Shown here one piece after another: positions 11,376-21,900 of a DNA stretch of 64,000 nucleotides. The notes beneath the pieces are model-generated. The model did not search any database, had not been told where the DNA came from, and saw only the letters and a program-made list of their open reading frames with translations. The stretch comes from Pseudoips prasinana (lineage: Eukaryota > Arthropoda > Insecta > Lepidoptera > Nolidae). Positions within the stretch are counted from its first letter, which is position 1; every line of letters begins with the position of its first letter. The stretch lies in contig OX621240.1 in assembly GCA_951640165.1 (NCBI GenBank), positions 11,234,713 to 11,298,712 on the forward strand. The letters are read 5' to 3'. A program made the translations under genes and the position numbers.

Positions 11376-11714
11376 AAACTAAATTTACCTAATTTCACAG
11401 TAATGGACCAACTTGTGACAAAAACTTTTGAACGCGAATTTGTAGTTTTTTCAATTCAGGAATCCTTTTATTTGATTTATTGGATTTTTAAGAGACGTTA
11501 AAAGCCTTCTATAATTCAGGAACCTTGATTCCATTAGATTGAAAGTCCGAATACTTTTATTTTAAGACTTGTTTCAATTGGTGGCTTTGCTCGTTTGATA
11601 AATTGAATATTTATTATTGTATTAGTGTATCCACACAAAATATAACGTGCTATAGATATGTTTATTCCATAATGTTTATTAAAATACTTTTATTGATTTA
11701 GTTATTTTATCTTA
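11376..11714. other. Unrecognised spacer between two SINE C copies
   Basis: AT-rich, with no gene or repeat identified. Confidence 0.35.
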
Positions 11715-11905
11715 TTCTTTAAAGACAACGCCCGCCCTTCGGAAAGGGATACTTAACAAACATATAATTGACGGACACGAGCAAATCTAGACTCAAACAG
11801 CTATTTATGGGTCACACAAATGGCTGTCTTGCGCGGGAACCGAGCCCAGGATATGGAAGTGGCAAGACGACTCTCTTATAAGCTGCGCCACACGTGCAGT
11901 CAAAA
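11715..11905 (-). repeat. SINE family C, second minus copy
   Basis: Same layout as the copy about 550 bp upstream, but more worn: the head ends GCGCCACACGTGCAGTC and the tail keeps ACAAACATATAATTGACGGA CAC. Box B is altered (GGGAACCGAGCCC). Confidence 0.65.
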
Positions 11906-11934
11906 TGTGAGCAAAGTTTCTAGTAGACTATTAT

Positions 11935-12110
11935 AAAAATGTAAGGCAAACAGCAATGCTTCAAGGCAATTCTAAGGAAAAGAACTGCCTCCCTGATGCG
12001 TCGTGTACGAGACAGTACCAGCAGCCTCCTAAATACTATATATTGATTGCCCAATAGTGAGCCACTGGAACACTGTTCACATGGGTTCCAGGTCTCCTAT
12101 TTTTAATGTA
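11935..12110 (+). pseudogene. Possible LINE C-terminal fragment
   Basis: Shifting plus-strand frames give short stretches such as LMRRVRDSTSSLL that resemble LINE C-terminal regions. The signal is weak, no domain is present, and the call is a guess. Confidence 0.25.
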
Positions 12111-12208
12111 AGGTAGATTTATTAGTGTAGTACTAACATAGTTATAAGCCATTACTAACAAATTACTATGGATCTATAAATCTGATATAAATATATTATT
12201 ATATTATA

Positions 12209-12562
12209 TGTCGGCGTTTACGTCAAAACGTCAGGTTGACACGACTGTCAATGTCAACCTTGCGAAGCGTCATTGTCGATGGTGGTGTGGGCGGCCATCT
12301 TGAAGTCACTTTTGAACGAGACGGCGCCCGCGCACCACGCTTGTGACGAATCGCTGAGAATCTTCGCCATCACGATATTTTAAGATTTCATTTGATTGAT
12401 TTTACATTGTAGTAATCACTAAACATCTAATTAAATCGTGATTCTTGTGAATTACGTTGATTGTGATTTGAAGTAATTTATTTCTGTTCCGCCCTCACCT
12501 ACCCATGAAATTATAAGAGGATGAGTTGTGGTGAAGAGCCTTCAAGCCGTCCTGCCCCGACA
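12209..12562 (+). repeat. 5' LTR of the compact LTR element
   Basis: 354 bp, TG...CA. It differs from the 3' LTR at only two positions (12211 T versus 14226 A; 12490 C versus 14505 T). It contains an internal hairpin (AGGTTGACA and TGTCAACCT) near 12231-12258. The gag start codon at 12521 lies inside this LTR. Confidence 0.75.
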
Positions 12563-13455
12563 TCAGGCGTGGGATCAAGAACCGAAGATAAGCCACATGG
12601 TGAAGATATTTTTCGAAAAATGTTTGAGCTAGAAAATAGCCGGATGTTGAGTCTGATGGAAGCGATTAAAAATCAAGTGAGCGCCCACAATATGAAGCTA
12701 CCCAATTTCGACCCCAAACTGACACAAACGCACGTGCTTGGGCATACTGTTGACCTTTTTTCGGTGAAAATCATTTAAAATAGCTATGGTGCGCTGAAAA
12801 GCACGGCGTCGCAGTGGCTATCACAAATATCGTTCCTTGAGATGCGGTGGTGGCAGATTCGAGTTATTTACTCCACGGAATGATAGTGTTGAAACACCCG
12901 CGACTGACCTCATTAACCTGCAAAATAGCAAACGCAAGGAAAACGAATATCTGTGCGTGACCATACATAAACCTCAAAATGGACAAATATGCACTGTCAC
13001 ATTCGTCAAAATTCCACAACCACCTACAACGATTAGCCTTCAATACGGAGATTATTACGAGAAAGAAGCTGCAGCGAGAATTGAAACCGTCTACTTTAGG
13101 AAAGGAATGCGCCTCAAGTAGCTGAATATAATTGTGTAGACGCAAAACGATCCGAAACTGTATCGTTCTTAATGTGGTTTTATAGTGTTTTTAAATTGTT
13201 TTTTTAAAGTGCTTTTAAAGTGTTTTCAGTGCGGCAAGCTAGGACATGGTGCATGTGAGTGTCGTCCGAAAAAGAGAAGGTCAAAAACGCCGGCAGCGAC
13301 CTGGTCTTCTGCGACCAGAAACCAGACATCGCTGCTGTTTACGCTGTGGCCATTTAGCTTCGAAGTGCAACCGTGGCAATGAACAACGTGATCACAAGAG
13401 ATGCCCGTTAACGTCTACGTCGTTAACACACCAGAGAGGACATTTTGGTGAGTAG
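12521..13455 (+). pseudogene. Decayed gag of the compact LTR element
   Basis: Gag would coat the element RNA in a particle. A first frame (12521-12778) starts MSCGEEPSSRPAPTSG and includes a helical stretch around FRKMFELENSRMLSLMEAIK, then LPNFDP, typical of gypsy-like gag. The following frames hold fragments of the capsid region (SASQWLSQIS-like near 12800, then FELFTPRNDSVETPATDLIN). A CCHC zinc knuckle C-x2-C-x4-H-x4-C (CFQCGKLGHGACEC) lies at 13221-13262. In another frame, CLRCGHLASKC follows at about 13340. The frame is broken by stops at 12776, 13119 and 13380. The first ATG lies in the LTR, so the LTR border runs through the coding frame. Confidence 0.6.
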
Positions 13456-13692
13456 TTCCATGTTTATACGTTTCTAGAGCTGATTGCTCACTTATGACTC
13501 ATGAGCTGATTGCTCACAAGCTACAGACGGCTTATAAATTTCGAGCAAAACTGTTTAATAATGTTGTTAATTATTCTTGTAGCTTACAAATTTCAACACA
13601 GATCGAGATCGATAATGTTTCGTTGTTTTTCATGGACAACCCAATCGTCGTTTATGTTATGATATCATGATTTAACGCTATACTTAAATAAT

Positions 13693-13984
13693 CGTCCGAG
13701 TCGGTTGCCTCGAGAGGGCTGACTTGTCATGGATGATCGCTTGCTATATCCGAGACGAATTGTGTCGTCCAAGTCAGTTGCCTCGAGAGGGCTGACTTGT
13801 CATGGATGATCGCTTGCTATTTCCGAGACGAATTGCGTCGTCCGAGTCGGTTCCCTCGGGAGGACTGACTTGTTCTGGCTGCTTGCCTGCTAAGTGTAAG
13901 ACGAATTGTGTCGTCCGGGTCACATCCTTGTTAGGATTGGCTTGTCTAGATGTTCACAAGAACGAAAATGTGCTGTCTGGGCTA
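13693..13984 (+). repeat. 73-bp tandem repeat, four units
   Basis: Units start at 13693, 13766, 13839 and 13912, each with CGTCC and a following GACTTGT or GGCTTGT block; the period is exactly 73. The first two units are nearly identical, and the last two are more diverged. It lies in the non-coding interior upstream of the 3' LTR. Confidence 0.8.
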
Positions 13985-14223
13985 AATTCTAGCCAGTTAT
14001 GATATCTAATGCGTTTCTCGACTGGTCTTACTGAAGTGTAGTCTGAGTCACACCTCACGGTTGACTAAGCGGTACACTTGCCTGGTTAGTCCAAGTTATT
14101 AAATGTTTTTAGTGTTTGTATACTGATGAAAATTATTAAGTCAGGATGAGCGAACGGACTATGCAGTTATCTTAGTTTGTTTCAGATAAATCGCCCGTGG
14201 ACGGTCGTATGTCAGTCCGGCCG

Positions 14224-14577
14224 TGACGGCGTTTACGTCAAAACGTCAGGTTGACACGACTGTCAATGTCAACCTTGCGAAGCGTCATTGTCGATGGTGG
14301 TGTGGGCGGCCATCTTGAAGTCACTTTTGAACGAGACGGCGCCCGCGCACCACGCTTGTGACGAATCGCTGAGAATCTTCGCCATCACGATATTTTAAGA
14401 TTTCATTTGATTGATTTTACATTGTAGTAATCACTAAACATCTAATTAAATCGTGATTCTTGTGAATTACGTTGATTGTGATTTGAAGTAATTTATTTCT
14501 GTTCTGCCCTCACCTACCCATGAAATTATAAGAGGATGAGTTGTGGTGAAGAGCCTTCAAGCCGTCCTGCCCCGACA
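14224..14577 (+). repeat. 3' LTR of the compact LTR element
   Basis: 354 bp, offset by 2015 bp from the 5' LTR. It begins TGACGGCG and ends CCCCGACA, then flanking TATA. It carries the same gag start region as the 5' LTR. Confidence 0.75.
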
Positions 14578-14821
14578 TATATAATACTTTATGTTTGGTG
14601 GATCTGTATCTGTAATAAGTTCTATTTATTGAGCATAATATACACTTTATGACACAAACATAATACTAAATTTACTTAGCTTTAAATCCTTCTGTCTGTT
14701 CAATACGGCTGTTCACTATAGAAACAACCTGACATTCTTTTAGGCCTTTTAGGCGGTTGGCACAGTGCCCCGCATGATGCAGTGTAGTGCGTGCGAGTTC
14801 TACCGTTGCTTGTAGGTAAGT
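14578..14821. other. Unrecognised spacer
   Basis: No gene is supported. The stretch TTTAGGCCTTTTAGGCGG near 14741 contains a small direct repeat. Confidence 0.3.
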
Positions 14822-14925
14822 ATCTCCGTTTGAATAGAAAACACGCACAGTCCAACACACGCACAACGCACGTGGATGTATGTTCTGTGTATTGGACTGT
14901 GCGTGTTTTCTATACAAACGGAGAT
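14822..14925. repeat. Inverted repeat, 34-bp arms with 36-bp loop
   Basis: Arms at 14822-14855 and 14892-14925 match at 33 of 34 positions; each contains GAAAACACGCACAGTCCAA or its complement. It could be a foldback element or a template-switch scar. It overlaps no convincing gene. Confidence 0.8.
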
Positions 14926-15177
14926 ATTAATGATGATAATTTGTGTTTGTTTTTTTTTATTTTATCATTCATTTGTCCGTGTATTTGTATACTTAAGTTA
15001 ATGTTCCATGAAAGTCACTCGGCACCATCAGAATTACCAGCCCTAGAACAATAAAATGTTCTAACAAATGCTGAGGTGGTGCGATTTCAGACTTGCACGG
15101 ACAAAAAGTGCCTTTGTTTTTCTTTTTATTTTAACTTTCGTTTTGATTGTTATTTTATATTTTTGTTGTCTGTGTAA

Positions 15178-15440
15178 CCTAGCGTAGCCTAGTTGGTAGT
15201 GCCTTGTTGTTAGTCCTGCCTACGAAGCTGGTGGTCCTCGATTCGAATCCCGGTAAGTGCAAATATTTGTGTGATGAGCACGAATATTTGTTTCTGAGTC
15301 ATGGATGTTTTCTATGTATATAAGTATTTATCTTTCTATATAAGTATGTATATCGTCGCCTGGTACCCATAGTACAAGCTTTGCTTAGTTTGGGGTTAGT
15401 ATGATCTGTGTGACATTGTCCCTAGATATTAATGTTTTTG
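15178..15440 (+). repeat. SINE family A, plus copy
   Basis: tRNA-like head GCGTAGCCTAGTTGGTAGTG, box B GATTCGAATCCC, body GTGATGAGCACGAATATTTG, then TATCGTCGCCTGGTACCCAT and tail CATTGTCCCTAGATATTAAT. It is close to the copy at 52130. The copy at 16230 is the same family on the other strand. Confidence 0.8.
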
Positions 15441-15959
15441 AATAAATGTTTTTCTTTCAAAAAGATACAAGCAACGTTAGAACACGCACACTCGCACTTT
15501 TTTAGGTATTAACTACTAAATTATGATAATATTACAGAATAATCTTCAAATTATAACAAATAATAGATATAATTTAAGAAACATTTAAAGTAAGCTACTT
15601 TGTTAGGCACTGTAACGTTGTGCAAAGCAAATTTAAAATATAGTAAACCAAGGAGGTTTGGCACCATGTAGGTAACGTTAATAGATTTATTACTGTTTTG
15701 TATTCTCACAAATTTAGTACTCACGATGTTCTATTTACTTCTACCTCTATGGTGCCGAATTCATCACACAACTTTTCAATTAATTAAAAACTGAGACTTG
15801 GAACCTTCTGGGTGAACCTACTTTTTCTAATTTGTTTTTCGCTATATTACTGTTCTATTACACAGAAACGGTAGCAACGTTACTTTAAGTTTTTCTTAAT
15901 TATACTAAGTATTATTTGTTATAATTTAAAGATTTTGTATATCCTGTAATACTTACATA
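15441..15959. other. Unrecognised AT-rich spacer
   Basis: No gene or repeat was identified. Confidence 0.35.
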
Positions 15960-16118
15960 ACAATATCCTGGGACATTATTCACACACGGCCATCTGATCC
16001 CAAACTAAGCAGAGCTTGTACTATGGCAACCAGATAACCGATATATTACATATACTACTTTTCTTTTGTAAATAAATACTTATATAGATAATGACACCCA
16101 GACTCAGGATAAACAGAC
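15960..16118 (-). repeat. SINE family B, 3' part
   Basis: Tail and body only: AATATCCTGGGACATTATTC, ATCTGATCCCAAACTAAGCA GAGCTTGTACTATGGCAACC, TATAGATAATGACACCCAGA. The tRNA head is absent, so this copy is 5'-truncated. Confidence 0.7.
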
Positions 16119-16229
16119 TGTTGCACTCCACTGCAACACGTAATTTTGGTTTTCTTCTTTCTTTTCGTGCTCTTTTGATTTCCTCGCTAATGCTCAGGAT
16201 TATATTCCTACCTTTAATAGTTGAGAATA

Positions 16230-16505
16230 ATAATATCTAGGGACAATGACACACAGATCATCCAAGCCCCAAACTAAGCAAATCTTGTACTATGGGTACC
16301 AGGCGACGATATACATACTTATATAAGTATGTATATCGTCGCCTATCTATATAGATAGATAAATATTTAAATACATAGAAAACATCCATGACTCAGAAAC
16401 AAACATTCGTGTTCATCACACAAATATTTGCACTTACCGGGATTCAAACCCAGGACCACCAGCTTCGTAGGCAGGAGCACTACCAACTAGGTTACGGTGA
16501 CCGTC
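16230..16505 (-). repeat. SINE family A, minus copy with internal palindrome
   Basis: Standard family A order read on the minus strand. A perfect 44-bp palindrome (16301-16344) is inserted in the body, where other copies have a single copy of the arm. The tRNA-like head lies at 16430-16505, with box B complement GGGATTCAAACCC slightly altered. Confidence 0.8.
16301..16344. repeat. Perfect 44-bp palindrome inside a SINE
   Basis: Arms of 20 bp (AGGCGACGATATACATACTT and its exact reverse complement) surround ATAT. Other family A copies have only the left arm followed by the AGATAGATAAATA stretch, so the right arm is an added inverted copy. Confidence 0.9.
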
Positions 16506-16976
16506 GAACCTTTCCTTTCCTTCCTTCGATTCCTTAGCTAACTCGGTCATAAAAATTGAGCACGCGGTTAAAAAAGAACTTTGCACTCTTGTATAACAAA
16601 CAGTAATATTTTATATTGGCAGGTTTTTCTATATCACCAAGCTTTCTTTTTACATGATGGTATCATACATGTAACTCATCCCATTGTGGAGCTGGACTTT
16701 ATTGAATACGGACGAACTAACAGACATCCATCAAACCGACAACAATATGCTTATATTCAACCCCTTCGGTCTACCTACCTCCATATACAAGGTGAACTAA
16801 ATATTAGACGTTATTGGAGGAGCGGTTTCTACTCATGAAACTCAACAAACTAAAAAAATCAGTAGGACAAAAGGTAAAATGTTTGGGGATTTCTGTGTAA
16901 AATGTGTCAGCTGATCGATATTTTTGTATGAGAATTTATTTTTTTGTAAGTTTGCATCTTTATGTTAAACTCATTA
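16506..16976. other. Unrecognised spacer
   Basis: A short frame at 16581-16838 has no family features, so it is not called. No repeat was identified. Confidence 0.35.
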
Positions 16977-17112
16977 TACAGACGCCAGCACATCCAGCTA
17001 CCCCAATCTGTCAAATTTCTTTTATAGATTTTTAAGATTATCCCTTAAGCATAAGGTTCATTTTCAATTGAGGAAATTTGACAGATGGTAGCTTGACGTG
17101 CTGGTGTCTGTA
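16977..17112. mobile_element. Foldback MITE, copy 2
   Basis: 136 bp, beginning TACAGACGCCAGCACATCCA and ending CGTGCTGGTGTCTGTA. It has lost a few bases in the right arm (GACAGATGGTAGC in place of the fuller block). Confidence 0.8.
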
Positions 17113-17636
17113 CAGTCTCATAGGTCATTTATGCTGCTTAAGTGTCGTCCACCATTTATGTTACACGTTGTATAAAGTAAATCAAAACTTATGTTTTCCA
17201 TGCAGTTCTCGAAATATAATTTCTTCGTTTACAAAGCACTGTTTCATTGAGACCAGTCTGTGTGACAGGCGGGATCAGGTCTTTAATTTATTACCTTGCG
17301 AGAGGAAGCGGGACTTCCATTGTGTTCAAATTACTGTGACACGTTTCTCGAGTGTTACAGTTTCGGTGGCCAAGATTTTCCCATTTGTTCTTGTTTAAAG
17401 TAAAAGGAAAAAGTAAGGGCTCAGGGTATTTTTGGGTTATTTACCTCATTCTTTAATTGGGAAATTGGGAAGGGTAATTGGTTAATTAAACACTACGATC
17501 GCTTTGGTATTGAGCAGTAGATTGATATTTCAAGATAATTGATCCAATATTCAATATATTTTTTGTTATTTAATAGCAAGACAAACGAGCAAATGGGTAA
17601 CCGGTCTTAAACAGCCACCGTAGCATGAAACTTATA
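17113..17636. other. Unrecognised spacer
   Basis: A 106-residue frame overlaps the MITE end and continues here; it has no domain I recognise and no supporting context. Confidence 0.35.
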
Positions 17637-17845
17637 ATAATAATATCCTGGGACATTATTTTACACACGGCCATCTGATCCCAAACTAAGCAGAGCTTGG
17701 TACTATGGAAACCAGATAACTGATATACTACATTTACTACTTTTGTGTAAATAAATACTTATATAGATAAATTACACCCAGACTCGGGACAAACAGAAAT
17801 GATCATGCACACAAATAACTGGCAATAACAGGCTCGTAATGAAGT
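17637..17845 (-). repeat. SINE family B copy, head eroded
   Basis: Tail ATATCCTGGGACATTATTTT, then GATCCCAAACTAAGCAGAGC, TATAGATAAATTACACCCAG and AATGATCATGCACACAAATA. The tRNA head is replaced by unrelated sequence. Confidence 0.7.
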
Positions 17846-17869
17846 TTTACTTCAGTAGTGTGGGCTAAA

Positions 17870-17948
17870 ATCTGTGAACACTAATAATATAATTTATATA
17901 TGTGAACACTAATAATATATTTTTATTATATTATTAGTGTTCACAGAT
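17870..17948. repeat. Inverted repeat at a LINE 5' junction
   Basis: ATCTGTGAACACTAATAATA TA (17870-17891) is matched exactly by its reverse complement at 17927-17948. The core arm also recurs directly at 17902-17919, giving a three-part structure. The truncated LINE begins at its right edge. Confidence 0.85.
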
Positions 17949-18446
17949 CATACTCGGACATTTTTGACGTTATACCAAACTTTAGTCCGCTCCCAATTAG
18001 AGTACGCAGTCCCGGTATGGTGTCCTTTTTACGACATTTACATAAATAGATTGGAAACGATCCAAAAAAAATTTCTACGTTCTATGCATTTCCGATGTTT
18101 CCGATCAAAGCTACCGTATTTACAACTACTTAATAGGTATAAACGTTTAAGCATGAAGTCCAGAAGAAAACTGCTAATGTGTATGATGCTTTATGGATTT
18201 TGTAATAATATGTTTGATTGCACTGACATCACAAATCAATTATGTTACAGTGTACCTAGAACTGTTATACGGCGAGAGGTGCGCGTGCCCCGGCTGTTTT
18301 ACACTACACGCTGCAGAAGTAACGCCGGCGCACGGGCGCCTCTCCACCGCCTAGTAGAAACATATAACACACACTTCTTTAATTTAGATATTTTGTCGCT
18401 TTCCACGTCAAAATTTAAAAGAATGGCCATTGATATATTAAAATAA
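17937..18446 (+). pseudogene. LINE ORF2 C-terminal region, 5'-truncated
   Basis: 169 residues. The segment LYQTLVRSQLEYAVPVWCPF, then RLETIQKKFLRSM, is the C-terminal thumb-like region that follows the reverse transcriptase in Jockey/CR1-type LINEs. The catalytic reverse transcriptase is absent. The apparent start codon at 17937 falls in the inverted-repeat junction and is not native. It would have no activity alone. The clade is not fixed. Confidence 0.7.
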
Positions 18447-18632
18447 AATATCAAAATTACCTTATCACGCTCTTCATTAAATCGCGCGAGTATTCTTAAC
18501 TACGCACTTAACATTATTTCGCGGACATTGGTGTGGGTTACACGTTTACTACGCTCTTTATCATTCTGTTTAAAATTATGTATTAATGTGTAACTGTTTG
18601 ATGTCCCAATAAAACAAAACAAAACAAAATAC
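17945..18632 (+). mobile_element. 5'-truncated LINE with 3' UTR and tail
   Basis: Coding end to 18446, a 3' UTR of about 150 bp, AATAAA in CCCAATAAAACAAAACAAAA, and an (AAAAC)n tail to about 18632. It is directly followed by a minus-strand LINE end, a tail-to-tail arrangement. Confidence 0.7.
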
Positions 18633-18975
18633 ATACATACATAGACTCACGCCTGTTTCCCAAAGGGGTAGGCAGTGACAACGGATTTCCATCTGTCACG
18701 ATCTTTGCACTCGTCTTTTGCCTCGATTACTGTCATTATATTCTGTATACATGCTCGCCGTTTTAGAGTACTTCTGACCTGCCCTTTCTTGAGAACGTCT
18801 CCGATTTGGTCAGAGAATGTTCGACGAGGTCCTCCCCCTTCTGGTTGTTCCATTCACACAGGCCAGGTATACTTCTTTGGTCAATCTTTTTTCATTCATC
18901 CTTTCTAAATGGCCAAACCATCTCAGCATTCCTTTTTCAATCATCAGATCAAATAGGTTATTAATAACTGTAACC
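18633..18975 (-). pseudogene. LINE C-terminal relic, minus strand
   Basis: The minus strand encodes GGGPRRTFSDQIGDVLKKGQ VRSTLKRRACIQNIMTVIEA KDECKDRDRWKSVVTAYPFG (18853-18650), the very C-terminal region of a LINE ORF2 common in moths. Upstream, in shifted frames, RWFGHLERMNEKRLTKEVYL-like text follows (18960-18860). The 3' end carries an (ATAC)n tail at 18633-18645. Truncated and frameshifted. The clade is uncertain. Confidence 0.65.
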
Positions 18976-21900
18976 AAATCACTTTAAGCATAGTAAAGTT
19001 TAATTTTACCATTGTACGTATAATTGTCAATTAAAACATTATTAAAGTGAACAAACTTGAAATATTGTTGTCAAACTTTGTACACAATTATAAGGGAGCT
19101 TTCCTGTACCAAAGGTTCAAAGAACTCATAGCCAGACAAGCGAATTTTCCTAGGCGTTTACTAGATCTTAATTACTTAAGCAACGAGGTACAGAGCGTAC
19201 GTAGTAATAAAGATTTGGTCAGTATAATACTTATTAAGCTATACCTCGGTATAAGAAAAAGTATGGTATACAGCGGCATATGTGGATACGCCGAGGGCAT
19301 ATTCACATATACCTTTTGCATGCCGGTGGCAGTTTGCTTACGGTTCAACATGGAGCTGATTTAATGCATGATGCAGCATCATTTAAGATTGATAACAAAA
19401 TGACAGAGTTGAATTGAGATGATAATGCAGTACTTTTATTAACAGAAAAGTATCAATAAAATTAACTATTATATATTGAAACGACAACCGAAGCTACAAG
19501 CCGGAGGCAAAACCAAATCCAGATCAGTGCAGCAAGGTAGTCTAAAAGCATGCGTGAATGCAGTAGTCCATTTGCACCAAAATGAAACTACTCAAACTGC
19601 GTTACAAGTATATGCATAATAATGTTAAAATTAAATCAAACATATAAGTTTGATTTACTTTTTAATTTTACTCGTACGGTAAAAGCAATTAAAAACAAGA
19701 AATAGTTAAGATTTTCGTTAAATTACTGAAACCAACTTGAAATTGGAGGCCGAATATCTAGAAGCAATTTCTAGAAAAAGTACAGGCTACCTAATGTAGA
19801 TAAAGTATATTTTATGGTACATAGTATTCGGTATTATAAGAACCTTATTAAAATATATAAAATTAATATTAATTTTAGAAAATTACCATTCTACGTAGTA
19901 ATTTAGGAACTTTGAGATTTCATATTTGAATATTTTCACTGAATGATACTAAAAAAACATAAGTTTTAATGTACTCGTCAGTTTCCATTTGAATATAGAT
20001 AAAATGAACTAGAATATAAATAACTTTATTCTTATCTTCAACAAAAAACTTATCTGCTCCAAACTTTCTGTATATAAGATGTGTTTAAGATAAGACTAAA
20101 AAAGAATATGTTCGATTCTAATCTTAAAAAATCTTATCTTAAAAATATGTTGAAATTTCAGTGCAATAAAAATATTTAAAATTCGTTGTTTTAAAAAAAC
20201 TTAACTTTCATATTTTTTCCTATACTATATGTGTAAACATTAAAAATACTACAAATTGTTACTATTAAATAATTCATGATCAAAAAATTCATATTGACCG
20301 TAAAAAAAAAATACATAATTGTTCAAAGCTCAAACAATTCCTTACCGGAACAACTTTAAAGTGCTTTTGGCACAATTAGAACGTTCCGTATATAACAATT
20401 TCCTAGGAAGTGGTTGAAATATTTAACAATGCTAACTATGTGTCCAATATTATATTCAAAATATAATGATACCCATAGTATTTTGGTTTCAAGAGAGAAG
20501 AGAAGCAATATAACATGTTATTGATATACTGTATGCATGTTTGCTGATTGTAATTAGTAGACTACCTCAATTTATCAAATTTGCTTTCTTTTTTTTAAAT
20601 AGCTTTTATGTTCGTACTTCTATAATTACAGGTCTCTTTTTATCAATATATGAAACATAAAACATGGAAAATCTGCGGCACTTATGGGTCAACAACTTAT
20701 TTAATACAGCATTAAAATATAACGGTGGAATCGTCAAATAAATAAGTTAATCTTCTGTCATTAACATTCTATCAAAGCTAAGAAGAGCTTATTCAGTCAC
20801 TGCTTCCTAAAATATAATATGGAAATTATGTTGGAGGTAAATATTTTGTGTTATCATGAAATCATCGAGAGTTTTCACTTAGACCCGTTAATGTAAATTC
20901 GTTCAACGAATTTACATCTATATGTATATCATATTCACCTACAAGGGCACATAAAAAGAATTGAAATAGGTAATTTTCATTAGGAAATTTAAACACACAA
21001 CGCACAACTATTATAACATTTAAAAATGGGCTTTTAAATGCAGTCTATTTCATCTATTTGTCACTAGCTTAACATTTTGGCGCCATTTTAAATGCGGTAT
21101 CTTTACTGCACCATAAATTTAACTCCGGAAAATTTTAATAGTATGATTTACTACAATTTGAAGTGTAGTTTGACAGTTCAGAAGCGAGCGCTTGCATTCC
21201 CACTGCTTTTGGTGAAGAAGTACCAAGCAAAAATATTGTTTTTAGCTTGTTTGCAGAATACGAACGCCGTCGTATCAATCTAAATGATTAAACGAATCGA
21301 AAACATATGTACAGTATACCGTTTGATCGTGTCAAATATTCATGAGACTTACTATGAGGTTCGGGCTTCATAAGCAAGAATTAGATATAACTTTTTCCGA
21401 TGGATCCCTCACAATTAAACTTAGACTTCAAAAACGAATCATTTAAATTTGAGCAAATCCATGCTTGCCAGATTATATACAAACATCGACGCTATGTGGG
21501 AATTTAAAAAGCCGGTGATACCAAAAAAAAACAGCAATTACCTGTTTGAGTCTTTCCTGGCGATTCGAAACCAATTAAAGTGGTCCGTGTGAGGTCTGCC
21601 GTTAAGCGGACGGTTGTCAGTCTTTTAATAAAATTGCACGCGTGGCTACTATGACTTTGGAGACCGTCGTACAAAAGGAAGCACTAATCTAATCATAGCG
21701 ATTCTAAAAAACCAGTTTGAAAAAGTAGTACATTTTTTTTATTATGTTTCACAAATCGGACAATACAATATAACAATCAAAAGAATCTTACATCAAATAA
21801 TATTATACAATTTGTATGCCCTAAAGTAGTGAACACAGCATGCAATTTTATGTTAAAACTAGGTAAATACAATTAACATTACTTTAAAATAATTTATGAT

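Larger units (their letters stand above)
12209..14577 (+). mobile_element. Compact LTR retrotransposon (TRIM/LARD-like, gag-only)
   Basis: Two direct 354-bp repeats bound a 1.66-kb interior. The left repeat starts TGTCGGCG and the right one ends CCCCGACA, giving the TG...CA rule with a short terminal inverted pair. The flanks share TATA (before 12209, after 14577), which suits a 4-bp target duplication. The interior holds a decayed gag with one clear CCHC knuckle and a 73-bp tandem repeat; there is no protease, reverse transcriptase or integrase. It must therefore have been mobilised by another element. No clear primer-binding site or polypurine tract was found. Confidence 0.75.

Noticed and set aside
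12521..13455. Reading the LTR-bounded element as a host zinc-finger gene
   Set aside because: The CCHC knuckle is of the retroviral gag type and the region is bounded by near-identical LTRs.
13693..13984. CRISPR array
   Set aside because: The units are contiguous 73-bp tandem repeats without unique spacers, in an animal genome.
15185..15260. tRNA gene
   Set aside because: The box A and box B sequences belong to SINE heads; the same head and body recur at least six times and no complete cloverleaf with a tRNA 3' end was found. The same reasoning rejects all other tRNA-like heads in the window.
19047..19364. 105-residue plus-strand frame
   Set aside because: No recognised domain, no splice or promoter support and no homologous copy in the window. 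It could be an exon, but nothing shows it.
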